Positions 1-10,673 of a stretch of 64,000 bases of DNA are shown piece after piece. The translations under genes and the position numbers were made by a program. Numbering within the stretch: position 1 is the stretch's first letter; each line of letters starts with the position of its first letter. The notes beneath the pieces are model-generated. The model saw only the letters and a list, made by a program, of their open reading frames with translations, did no database searches and had not been told where the DNA came from. The stretch is from Capillidium heterosporum (Eukaryota; Entomophthoromycota; Entomophthoromycetes; Entomophthorales; Capillidiaceae), in NCBI GenBank assembly GCA_016630905.1, contig WBMQ01000013.1, forward strand, positions 620,001 through 684,000, given 5' to 3'.

Positions 1-875
1 CTGTAGATTTTCTTCTGCTATACAAATACTTAGGACCAAGTCATCTATACTACCATTTGAAGTTGCAATGAATCGATCTAGAATTTTTAGAATATTATTG
101 AAACGAATAATGCTTTGAAAAATAAACATATGCCATCAAGGGTAAAGGCAGGTGTAATATAACTCGATACTGCTGCTTAGAAATATTAAAGTAGCCTGAC
201 TCATTCCTTTTAGCAATCAAAATGCCATACATATCGGCGTCTACCTTGTATTAATATGTAGATTCGACTTCATTAGTGATTTATATACTTTGCCTTCAAG
301 CAGGAATAGTATTACTTTCTGCTATATTTGGTTGACTTGTTGCTTACCTTTGAATTTTTTAAATATTACCAAAGCTAAGTAAACTTTCATCACTAAATTT
401 TTTAGTTGAAGAAAATTGGATTTGTTTCCAAACCCATTGAGTATAAACATAAATCCATAATATTCCTAGCCAATTAAGTTTAGTGAACTTATATATACCT
501 ATCTAATTAAAGCTTACAAGTTCAAATTTAGTGGTTGATTTAAAATACTTTTTATGTCTGAGCTTCACAAACGATATGTGGATTAATACTGGGCATATTT
601 CTTAAGTTTACCGTTGAACTCCCATACAAAGTAGACAATTAATGGACTTATGTCTCCGTAAAGCTTTCCATTTAGTGCTTTGATCATTGTAGTATAAGTA
701 TTCCATACTTCAATCAAGCCACATAAAACTTCGATTACCTTGAAACAGTGGAATAATTGTATACCTTCATGTAGCTTATTCCAATCATGATACCAGTATA
801 AAAGCACGCAAATAAATCTCAGATGGATTATAAATCATACTACAGTAGCTATCTAATAATCAACTCATCCAAAGT
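1..875. other. AT-rich intergenic DNA, no gene seen
   Basis: No reading frame here resembles a known protein. One 74-codon minus-strand frame at 583-807 has no recognisable motif and is treated as chance. Confidence 0.6.
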
Positions 876-2105
876 ATGCAACTCAAACACCTCCTAGCTT
901 TAACCTTAATCCAGGCGATCCAATGTCAAGACTTACCTCCAGCTGAGCTCCATGACACTAACTTTGAAGGTGCTGAAGAATTGAACGGGTGTATTGAAGT
1001 CTTCGGCCCCTTGTTACAGACGACCATCCATCAGGCAACTTCCTGTCATAGCTGCCAAGACAACTTGTTCAACTTGCAGGCCATTGACAACAGCTTCAGC
1101 GTTGTCGATTTGAAGAACTTGTTCGAGCAGCTCAACAACTTCAAGCTGGAGCTTACCAAGTTAAAAGGTACCGTAGATGTGGATGGAAACCCAATCACTG
1201 ATAGTTTGGGCACCAATCCTATTCTAAATCAGGTAATCGACATCGGCGAAGAAGGTATCAAGCAGGACAATATCCTTGAGACGGAGTGGTTGAACCAACT
1301 TATGAGTGGTGGTACCGAATCAACCCAGAACCCTTTGGAAACTATCACCTCTCAAGACAACAACCTGTTGAACGGGTTATTGGGCAGTGATGGAAACCAG
1401 GGTATGCTATCTACCTTAATCCAACCTAAGGATTCTACCGAGCTAGGTTTAGGTGGTTCTCTCAACGCCCTGGTTGGTGAGAAGGGGAACTCGGGTCTTT
1501 TAGGTGGACTTCTCTCAGACAACGGACTCTTGGGTGGAATCCTAGGTAAAAACGGTCTTTTAGGTGGCCTACTAGGTGGTGGTAGTGGTGGGCTGTTGGG
1601 TGGTCTCCTTGGCGGAGGTAACGGTGGGGGTCTTCTAGGCGGACTATTAGGCGGAAACGGTGGCTTGTTGGGAGGCTTACTTGGTGGTGGCAACGGTGGC
1701 GGTCTCCTCGGTGGTTTGTTAGGCGGTGGTAGTGGCGGTGGTGGTGGCTTGCTAGGAGGTATCCTACGCCGTAGTGAAGGCAGTGTCAAATCTAAACAGC
1801 CCATCCGAATTACTAAGCAGCAGCAGATACAGGCCCAGAAGCTTAGAAATTTGATCACCAAGGTCAAAGGTAGAGCTAAGCCCAAGAAGTTCAATGTTGT
1901 CCGACTACAGAGTAAGACTTTGGGTAGGAACTCCATCAAGCCTATTGGCAAGGATAAACTGGCCTTGAAGCTTAAGGCAAACCGTGGTCGCAACCACAAA
2001 AACCGTACTTTAACTGTCGTCGGGCCTAAGAAGGGGTTCAGATTCGGTAAGGGCGGTAGAGTCGACATCGACTCCAATTACTTTTACATGGCTAAATTGG
2101 CCTAG
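876..2105 (+). CDS. Secreted Gly/Leu-repeat protein with basic tail
   Basis: A single uninterrupted frame of 409 residues. Residues 1-17 form a hydrophobic signal peptide (MQLKHLLALTLIQAIQC), so the protein should enter the secretory pathway. Residues 18-206 are an acidic-to-neutral region with a few cysteines, including a CxxC near residue 57. Residues 207-297 are almost entirely Gly, Leu, Asn and Ser in LLGG-type repeats. Residues 298-409 are strongly basic (Lys/Arg rich, e.g. KGRAKPKKF) and end near NYFYMAKLA. I know no family with this three-part plan. A self-associating wall, sheath or adhesive protein is a reasonable guess from composition alone. The opposite strand also stays open for 241 codons, but that is a Pro-rich mirror of the Gly codons. 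Confidence 0.8.
   Translation: MQLKHLLALTLIQAIQCQDLPPAELHDTNFEGAEELNGCIEVFGPLLQTTIHQATSCHSCQDNLFNLQAIDNSFSVVDLKNLFEQLNNFKLELTKLKGTVDVDGNPITDSLGTNPILNQVIDIGEEGIKQDNILETEWLNQLMSGGTESTQNPLETITSQDNNLLNGLLGSDGNQGMLSTLIQPKDSTELGLGGSLNALVGEKGNSGLLGGLLSDNGLLGGILGKNGLLGGLLGGGSGGLLGGLLGGGNGGGLLGGLLGGNGGLLGGLLGGGNGGGLLGGLLGGGSGGGGGLLGGILRRSEGSVKSKQPIRITKQQQIQAQKLRNLITKVKGRAKPKKFNVVRLQSKTLGRNSIKPIGKDKLALKLKANRGRNHKNRTLTVVGPKKGFRFGKGGRVDIDSNYFYMAKLA
1494..1766 (+). repeat. In-frame Gly-Leu repeat tract
   Basis: Imperfect tandem units of the form GLLGGLLGG, separated by GNGG, GSGG or DNG spacers, cover residues 207-297 of the secreted protein. Synonymous codons differ between units (GGT, GGC, GGA; CTT, TTA, TTG, CTA, CTC). 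The repeat is therefore held at protein level and is not a fresh DNA slippage product. Confidence 0.85.
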
Positions 2106-5100
2106 TTGCGATTTGAAAGGGATCTAACACTACTATTTTACTATTGAAATTAAACTTATATACAATATATTAAGATTGCTTTTAGGTATTTATTGAATAG
2201 AAATATAGCTCTAATCTTACCTAATTTTAATTTGATGAGAGATATAGAAACTGTATAAAATTTCCATTATAATATATAGTGGTACTGTAGGTTTAAGGAA
2301 ACTCCAGCTATATTGATAGATAGCCTATTAATTTAAGAAAGTGTACTATTAAATTCCTTAAAGAGAACATCAGCTCATTAGATACAAAATTGCACCGCAA
2401 AATGTCATAATTTTGTGCCATAGCTAGTTACATTCATCCTATCAGTTTTTAAATTGGCATATTCCTTTTAGAATGTAAATCTAGATGTAACAGCTTATTA
2501 ATAAGAAACTAACCCTGTATTGCAAAAGACTATAGTCTTATAACTCTTATCCATATTAGAGATTTATCCTAAATAGCTGGATCCTAATTTCAAATCGTAA
2601 TCTATTCGAATTTTACTTCTATACACATTCCTTCGAACAATCCTCCCGGAATAGACTATTAATTCGATGTTGAGTATGTTGTACGATAGCATAAAGCCAC
2701 TAAATCAATTAGTTTAAATCTGCTACCGATCCTTCATTGGAATATTCAATATGCTGTTTAGCTTTTGTAAAAGCAGGTTAGATCCATAAGAATATGGATC
2801 AGGTAAACCGGATTGTCTGTGAACTACATTGTTGCTTGGTACCTGGTGCTAAATATCTTGGTTGCTCCCTTCTACCATATAATAGTATGCTTACTAGATA
2901 TCCTACCTATATTCACAAACATATACACTTCATCCGTTCCAAATTATGGCTACAGTTTGACTAAGCTTTACAAAGCGAAGCTATAGTCTACACTATGAAC
3001 ACATGGAATGGATTGTATCGGAACTTCAAGTTATCGGAATCTAATGTATTCCTACTTTAAAACCTTTTCAGAATGTTGATAATGAAGGAAATACTTGTGC
3101 CTTTTAAGCCAATCATACAACCGTAAGGTAGTTTGATACCGATGTTTTGGATATATGACTCAAATACAAATTATATTAATGGGCATCATGTGCTAACGCG
3201 GGTGTTCCTATATATATCCCTATTCATATCCGATACAATTAAGTAGATTAATTGTTTTCAATTCAAAATATAGCTAAAAAGTAGATGATCATGGTAGAGT
3301 CGATGATTCCATCAAATTTATTTGTAGAATAGCAGCATTTACTATATTTCTACAGCTGCAAAGTACATTGCAATGGAATGTTTAAAATTGCATAAGTAAC
3401 TGCTATATAGAACGACACATTTGTTATAAATGCATAAAGTTTTGATTCGATATTAAAGGATGTGTACAATATTTACATGTATAAGTTAGTGATTTATAAC
3501 TTTGCGCATCTTTTACTAATTTTCGTATATAAAAAGACTCCATTTTACAAGGATAGACAGCAACCACTCCTTGAAAAGTATACCAGTATGTTTATAGTTG
3601 GAACTTTTCGTTATACAGATACATATCCATTGATATAAGTACTTTATGGCTATATGACAGTATTTTACCAAATTTTAAATCGGATCTGGTGACCACTTGT
3701 CCAGTCTTCAAAGTCGTAGTACTACAAAGCGCTATACCTTTATAAATGGAGTATACTAATATTAGAGCAGTAACTTAGGAAATGTAAATAACCTAATTTT
3801 AAGCGTCGACATTTGATTTTAGTTATATGTTACTAGATTTGATACATTAGTTATACATCACCTTACATATTTGCATTAGTCATAAAGGGAGTAGTACCCA
3901 CTTCTAGACACATAGTTCAAAATACATCCCTTATGTCTCATTATCTTTATACACATAAGAAAAACGGTATATCGATATAAATTCTTCGCAGTTTTTAAAG
4001 TGAACATGGTAAAAGTTTATAGTGCTTAGCCACGAATAGCGAAAACCTCCTAACACTTACCAACAGCATCGACATCCCTTATACCTGCAGTTTAGGATGG
4101 TACCATAGCTAAATACTAGAGCCAATACCGGGAAGCTATTTTAAAGTCCGAGCAGTTAAAAGTACATCCATTTAGAGATGGACTAGGATCTATATTAAGT
4201 TTAGGACCGATGGGGATACAGACATGCTAAACTTTTTCCAAACTTTGATATACTTTAGTGCTATTGAATCTAGAATTTAAAAGCATTTAAGGAAACTAGT
4301 CTATCCTAAAAAATATCTTACATTCAATCTTATCCTGCACGATGTTCCACTATTTTCCATCTATTGTTAATGGAATTCCTTCAACATCTAAAGCCGATGA
4401 ACTTCGGACAATTCATTTTTTTTTAGAATTCGCTTTGGTTTGTTACTATGGTAGAATTTTAAAGAATTTAAAATACATTAGCCTCTATTAAAAAAGATTC
4501 TCTGAAGGTATAGTTTAGTGTTATATGGTCAAGTGGGATACCTGCAGCTGGAATAGAATATAATTGTTTTGGCTTCTTGGTCCGAAATAAGGGTTTTTGC
4601 ACCGACTTATAAATGCCTCCAAGGCGTTGAGCAGATTACTCATAAGATCCATATACCTCTCTCATTGTACATTAGATTACTAAAAGGTTGGAGATTAGTC
4701 AACTTTAGGTATGTATACCAGTAATTTTGGGGTTGCTTTTCGGCAGATGTAAGATATAGTTCGAAGTGCGGTTATGGCTTTCAATCTTCGACAGAGTTTT
4801 GATGCAATGTGTAGGCACATTTAGTTAAAAACAAGTATATCCCATCTATAGACCATTTATTCGAGATAGGGTGGTAAAGTGCTAGAACTATAGGTATCAG
4901 CTATAAATTGCCTAATCTTGGCTTGAGTCGGAAGCTACTCTGGTCCGCTTAGCTAGTACCATCGAATGAACATACCAGGTGTCCATTTTTAATATACAAT
5001 ATATAATATATATTTCCTATTACGTACGTGCTTTTATATACCAAACTGGTCGTGTACAAAAAGGTGGTCATAAAATATCCCCTAATTCAAATTCCATTCA

Positions 5101-5154
5101 AAAGTCGACGGGTAATTAACTGGTTAAGTATTGAGCTTAGAAATGCTGAAAGCC
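2106..5154. other. 3-kb gene-free interval
   Basis: About 3 kb of AT-rich sequence with frequent stops in all frames. I see no coding pattern, tRNA or clear repeat. Confidence 0.6.
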
Positions 5155-5162
5155 TATATAAG
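5155..5162 (+). promoter_or_regulatory. TATA box of the Zn2Cys6 gene
   Basis: TATATAAG lies 40 bases before the ATG at 5202. The same octamer sits 38-49 bases before the starts at 21859 and 38049, which supports a real core promoter element. Confidence 0.5.
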
Positions 5163-5201
5163 GGCGTAGATGAACACTCCATTTCAAATTAACTTTAAAC
5201 T

Positions 5202-6912
5202 ATGAGATCGCGCTCCTGTGAGAACTGCAAACGGAGGAAGCAAAAGTGTAGTTTCGAACAACCTTGTGGTAGATGCGTTAGGCTCGACGTGGAGTGCGTC
5301 TACGAGCATCCTTTACAACTAGTATCTAAGGCCAAACCTTACGAGAAGATAGGGACTTTTTGGGAGCGTATGAAGGTTAAGCAACTTCACTTCAAGAACA
5401 CCTACGATATCTTCGTGCTCATCGAAAACCATTTAGCAAAGGAGCAGAACATCTACTTACAATCAAAGAAAACTTACAGTAATGCGTTGACCCACCAGAG
5501 ATTTCTATTTAAAGATGTAAAGAGCGTTATCCAGGGTAACTAAAGCAGTTTGAGTGATCTAACAGTAGCATTTAGGAGATAACTTCAAACTAGTGTTGGT
5601 TGAAATCTACCTATATTACCATAAATCCCATCCCATCGTAGACGGGGAGCGGATACGTGAGATAATTTGCTCCGAGGATCCTAAGGATGTGGTACTGATT
5701 GGGGCAATATGTTCGGTAGCGATACAGGTTTACAATTTCTTAACGAATAGGAGGTTTCTCCCCCTCTGCAAGAACCCTTACTACACGACGTTTAGGCCTC
5801 TCATATGTAGACTAGCCAACGTAGCTCACATCAACGTCATCCAAGCCCTCGCCATATTTTGTGACCTAGAACTAGGCCAGAATGAGATGGTGAAAGCCTA
5901 TCGAACCATCGGTAAATTTACACTCCGATATTCATTTAACATTTGCTTTAGCCATGGCCGTAAAGTTAGTTCGATAACTAATATTAGGTATTAACAATCC
6001 TATAGGCTTAGTCAAGTTTTAGGATATCATCAGTTACAGTACGAGAAATTTAAGGTCGATCCCTATACCAACATGGAGCAGTTCAAGACCTGGACTATAG
6101 TATTATGTGGCGACCGCATGACCTCCATCTTCCTAAACCGACCTCCTTCCGTAAAATTCAAGGACTACTTGTTCAACTTTCCCGAGCCTTTGTATCCACT
6201 CAAATCCAACTCGATATTCCGAGTGGTAGGCCTTTGTTCTTGCAATCTCGACTGATCTTTCCTTTAGCAACCGTGGATGGAGATCGAAAATGCCGAAGTG
6301 TCCAAGTACCTGATGCAAATCAAGATCCAAGGGCTCGGTCTCAACGACAAGATCCGCTGTGGGCAGCTCAGCCTCGACGATGCCTGTTTAGCCATCGAGA
6401 AGTATTACAACAAGATCATTGCTTTAGACGTCTTTGATTGGATAACAGTTGACCCCAACTGTCTACTACCACCTGGCTACAATGTCGTCACTCACCCCAC
6501 TTTCATCTCCTGCTGCTCCACCATATTCTTCCGCCAATCTCTACTCATATCTATCCGATACCTTCAGTTCAACTTATTTTATAACACCAACCAATTGAAG
6601 GCAAAGATGTACCTATGCGAAGCCAGAGTCTACGCCTGCAATCTCTACAAGAAGATGCAAATGCTGGAGGATCGGCTGGATGCTTTGTTCGAACCGTTTA
6701 ACATGGCCCACGTTATCTATGTCTCCCACATGTCCTACACATTCAACGTGGAGTGGATGAAGTATCCCTTCCAGAACGATAAGTCAGCCTCAGCTATTGG
6801 GTTTCTGTATCTATGTGATTTGAAGAAGAAAGCCATCGGCAAATACTGGAAGACGTTCGGGGCCTCTGGTAACGATATCGCCGACTTTAACCCTTTTTTC
6901 AAGCGGTCCTAA
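5202..6912 (+). CDS. Zn2Cys6 fungal transcription factor
   Basis: Four exons (5202-5535, 5576-5959, 6023-6225, 6268-6912) give 521 residues in frame, with introns of 40, 63 and 42 nt. Residues 6-32 are a perfect binuclear zinc cluster with spacing C-x2-C-x6-C-x5-C-x2-C-x6-C, starting CENCKRRKQKC. Exon 2 starts the fungal-specific middle homology region (EIYLYYHKSHPIVDGERI). Exon 3 carries the typical motif where the family has the W-x-x-x-x-x-DR pattern (TWTIVLCGDRMTSIFLNRP). The protein is expected to be nuclear and to bind paired CGG-type triplets. The target genes cannot be read from sequence. Junctions were chosen by phase and conservation; the intron 2 acceptor is the least certain. Confidence 0.85.
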
Positions 6913-7842
6913 TAGTTCAAGCCGAGACATTAGGAGAATTTAAGTGCTGTATGAAAAACTACATACGTTAGTTAGAGGGACATTTGAATATATACTTTAA
7001 GGATGCTGGTAGGGCTCTCTTATATTAATAAGCTTTATTACTAAATACATACTCACTTTTGTAAATCAAATTTGCTCAGATTTATATATATACTTTACCT
7101 AAGTTTGAGGATAAGAGTTGTCCAAACATGTACTTGATTTAACTAGTCTAAAGAGTAGCTCTATGAGAAAAACAGATCAATAGATTAAATACATTTCAAA
7201 TATGAGATCAAGCACCTCTACTACCAATTGACAGTCCAAGTGACTCGATCTAAAGTTTCGCAACACTATAGGAAGATGCATACTCTATACGTTCCAAAAT
7301 ATAAAGTCATTACCTTAGATAATTTTATAGTGAAAATAGCTACTAAAATGGAACATATGGATATTTCAAATCGGTACTTTCCACTTAAATCCTATCTTCT
7401 CCAGATAGTTACTAAATAAGAAATTGGAAATAAGGAATATCCTAAAACCAAGCTCGAGTTGTTTGGATTGGAAATCCAGTATTTAGTCATACACCATCTC
7501 TTGTTACCTTAACTGGTTGGAATCAGCGACCTAGATGTAGGCAGTATGAAAACTATTATTGACGAGCCTCTAAATTGGCACTTGGTACCGGTATTAATAG
7601 ACATAGTTTATCCTAAACCAGGTTGTAAAAGGCGTGTTTTGGTAGTAGCAATTTCAACTTTTACTATAGTTGGTAATAGAATGGGCTTGTTAGGTCAGAA
7701 GAAACTTCAATTTGCAAGCTTCAATCAATTAGGTATAACCTATAAGGTGTTTGATATAGGGACAGGAGCTACTTGGAAGGTTAAACTAGAAGCTAGATAT
7801 AGCGAAAAAACACAAAACTATCCCTAAACCTTTTTTAATACA
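6913..7842. other. Intergenic, no supported gene
   Basis: Two short frames (7228-7419 and 7546-7827) show no family motif and probably lie in the upstream region of the PRXL2-like gene at 7843. No other feature is seen. Confidence 0.5.
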
Positions 7843-8652
7843 ATGAAGAACTGGGATTTGGATTCGGACTCTATAACGTTGAGCAACTGTCAGATGTGCT
7901 ACGCTAGTAGCGTCAATTCAAAGAGCACTCCCAACCTACGTAGACAGTTCCGGGAAGCTTTATTCTACTCCAAACCTAAAAAGGCCTCCATGTTCGATGG
8001 TATAGTCGTCAACCGACCTAACGGGGATGAAGTGCTACTAAGCGACTTATGGCTTGAACAGCCGGTTGTCCTCAAAGTCTTGGCTAGGTTGGGATGCGCC
8101 TTCTGTAAGGCGGAAGCCAGGGACATGAGCGACATGAAACCCCATCTCGACAAATTGGGAGTTGGCCTAGCTGCCGTCTCGTTTGAAGATATCGACATGA
8201 TGACCTTTATCAGTTCGGGATACTGGCGTTGGGATATATTGATCGATCCCGAGAAGAAAGTTTATCGAGCGGCCAACTTGCACCGCAAGACTCTTAGACA
8301 GTTGATCGATGGTGTAGCTTCGAAACGTGCCTATAAGCTACTGAATTACCTCTCCGGTAAAGGGCTAAAGAATGGAAGGAAGGGGGACCCTATGCAGCTG
8401 GGAGGTACCTTTGTCATCAATACGATGGGTGAGATCATCTACCAGTTCAAACCTTGCCACTCGTCGACTTCACCTGATTTGAGGGAACTTTATAAGGTGT
8501 TGGGTGGTGATCCTAACGATTTGAAGGGTATGGAGTTTGTCACCTGTCCGTTCATGTATACTAGGGAGCAGAATAACTACCTCAGTCAGTCCTTATTCAA
8601 CATCGGTAAGAGGGTCAAAGATATTTTATCTGGCAACCTCCCCAAAGCATAG
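7843..8652 (+). CDS. PRXL2-like thioredoxin-fold protein, copy 1
   Basis: An intronless gene of 269 residues and the first of four paralogues here. It matches the AhpC/TSA-like PRXL2 family (FAM213, AAED1, prostamide/PGF synthase). The peroxiredoxin-like core has the CxxC redox motif at C85/C88 (GCAFCKAEARD). The conserved late segment (QLGGTFVINTMGEIIYQF, then a Ser/Thr-Pro-Asp-Leu pattern) follows at about residue 185. An N-terminal extension carries a second CxxC (C16, C19), which I do not know from animal members. There is no signal peptide, so it is probably cytosolic. Its likely role is reduction of peroxides or lipid peroxides with thioredoxin, but the substrate is unknown. A possible AATAAA poly(A) signal is at 8770-8775. 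Confidence 0.8.
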   Translation: MKNWDLDSDSITLSNCQMCYASSVNSKSTPNLRRQFREALFYSKPKKASMFDGIVVNRPNGDEVLLSDLWLEQPVVLKVLARLGCAFCKAEARDMSDMKPHLDKLGVGLAAVSFEDIDMMTFISSGYWRWDILIDPEKKVYRAANLHRKTLRQLIDGVASKRAYKLLNYLSGKGLKNGRKGDPMQLGGTFVINTMGEIIYQFKPCHSSTSPDLRELYKVLGGDPNDLKGMEFVTCPFMYTREQNNYLSQSLFNIGKRVKDILSGNLPKA

Positions 8653-9007
8653 GAGCATAGGAATCCAGTGGATAGTAATAGTAGAGTTAAGTTGGTATTG
8701 GGAGGGAAAATTAAACTGTGGTGGACGTTTAGAAGAATATGGTTGTATTTCATCGTAGTCTTTGTAAACAATAAACACAAAGTTGAGGTGTACATTGAAT
8801 AAATATCGGTTTTAAAAATTTTATTAAAAGTACAGGTATCCTTTGGGAAGATCAAAATTTTAATATATCATCGACGACAGAACTCTCAAACTTTTTATAG
8901 ATTTCATCCTGTTACAGCAGGACCACAAACATAATTAGGGGAACTAAAAATAAAATCGCAAACATTGTCCAAAACCCTACACCATCTTAGCACTATAAGG
9001 AATTGGA
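8653..9007. other. Convergent 3' spacer
   Basis: A short AT-rich spacer between the converging PRXL2-like and MATE genes. It holds the AATAAA at 8770-8775 and nothing else I can support. Confidence 0.6.
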
Positions 9008-10673
9008 TTAACTAGCGTTGATACGGGCTTTACAAAACTCGATCTGATCTTTCCACTTGGTCTTCAAGTTGATGTAAGTTAAGCCAGTTGCAACGACAAA
9101 CAGTGCCGAGCTCAAACCGACCCAAAGTCCAGTCAGGCCGAAGTTGTATTGGAAAGTAAGTAGAAAGCCTACCGGTATACCTACTAGGTAGAACCCAATG
9201 GTGTTGAGGGTAGCGCCAGTCGATTGTCGTCCTTGTCCCCTTAGCATACCATTAATGACGGTAGCTAAACTGTCAAAGACCTATCAACAAAGTTAAAATA
9301 TAAAAAGATATATAAAGGTTACCTGGTTCAAAGCTAATATGGGAATCATGGCGGCAAGCTGGGTGGCGACATCTCGGTTGTCAGTATAAAAGTCGGCGAT
9401 ATGTTGGCTCGCAACAATTAAAGTGATGCCCCACACAGAGGAGATAGCCAAGGCCAAGATGCAGGCAGATCTGGCTAGACATTTGACTTGGCGGGACATG
9501 CCTTTAGCTAGATAGCTGCCTACCAAATTACTAGTCGCTATACCCAACCCTACCAATTATAAGCTATTAATATAAATATAAATATTACCATGGTAACTCA
9601 TGTAGGAGAGTGTCGATAAGCTGACCAGAATAGCATGGGTAGCCAAAGGAATACTCCCTAGCTGACTGGCTGCCACCATCATAATCTCAAAACCCCAATA
9701 GTCGGAACTGACCATGACAACGCCTGGTAAACCTAAAACTCAAATTTAGCTGCTTTATGAAATAATTGCAATACCAAGTTTAAATACACAGGACCATCTG
9801 GTAAACGCTTGCCAGGAGAAGCCACCCCAGCCTTTCCTTCCGTTGATAAAGCGAGCGTACAAAATGAGTAGGAGGAACATAAGCCACTGTGAAATTACAG
9901 TAGCTAAAGCAGCACCCAACAAACCGATTTGAGTTGGTTCATAGGTAAGAAGTAGGTAGTGCAACAAAAAGTTGACTGGAGCTGTAACTAAAAGCACCCA
10001 AGCGGTAGCGAACATAATCTCTAATAAAATTGGTATATTAGGTTAAATTATACTAAATTTTACGTTGTGCTTGTAAGTACTTCTTCAAACATTCAAAGCC
10101 GGTATAAGCTGGCAACCCCAACGCCAAAATCCTTAAATAATTTTCACAACTCTGAACCAATTTGGCATCGACCCAGAAGTATAAAACGTACCTTGCGTTA
10201 CACCATATAGTTAGGGTCGGTAAAGCAGCTACCAAAGTAGCTAGGTAAACCCGTTGCAACTGTAAGCCAAGTTTGGTACGGTTACTTACATCGTTGAAAG
10301 TTGAACTACCTAGCGTATCTAAAACAGTTGATAGACCAAGTATAAGACTGTAGCCGGTTATAGTTGCTAAAGTAGTTGAAATTGAAGCTACATTTAGCAT
10401 ATCGACCTCCTATACAAAAATTGGTTAAAAGTAAAAATTTTGGCAAGTTACTTTGTGAGCTAAAAAGTAGTTGGTGATGAGAGGACCCACCGCTTGCAGT
10501 TGGTAACTGAGTACAATTGGTATAGCCAGCTTTATCAAGATTTTCAGTTGGGAAGTGTAATTACAGTTGGTGTAAATTGGTTCAGCTTGGGTTGGTAAAG
10601 TTCCATAATCGCCATTGTTACCATTTCGTACTGAGTTATTGTTGATTGTCGAAGTTTCGTCTTGGTCAGCCAT
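9008..10673 (-). CDS. MATE-family multidrug/metabolite efflux transporter
   Basis: Six exons on the minus strand (10673-10452, 10409-10064, 10020-9775, 9732-9589, 9549-9323, 9280-9008) join in phase to 485 residues. The five introns are 42-56 nt. After a polar N-terminus the protein is a chain of hydrophobic helices with MATE signatures: LAIPIVLSYQLQAVGPLI, then NVASISTTLATITGYSLILG, then the YLQAQ loop, then ASQLGSIPLATHAILVS, and GMLRGQGRQSTGA late in the second half. MATE carriers use a proton or sodium gradient to export organic cations and toxic metabolites at the plasma or vacuolar membrane. The length is normal for fungal members. A possible TATA-like run lies near 10758-10766. Confidence 0.88.

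Noticed and set aside
583-807. 74-codon minus-strand frame
   Set aside because: No motif, no promoter and composition like random AT-rich sequence.
1352-2077. 241-codon Pro-rich frame on the minus strand
   Set aside because: It is the reverse complement of the Gly/Leu repeat. Gly codons read backwards give Pro and Ser/Ala, and the plus frame has a signal peptide and a normal end.
7546-7827. 93-codon plus-strand frame just before PRXL2-like copy 1
   Set aside because: No recognisable fold, and it ends 16 bases before the real start. Probably upstream non-coding sequence.
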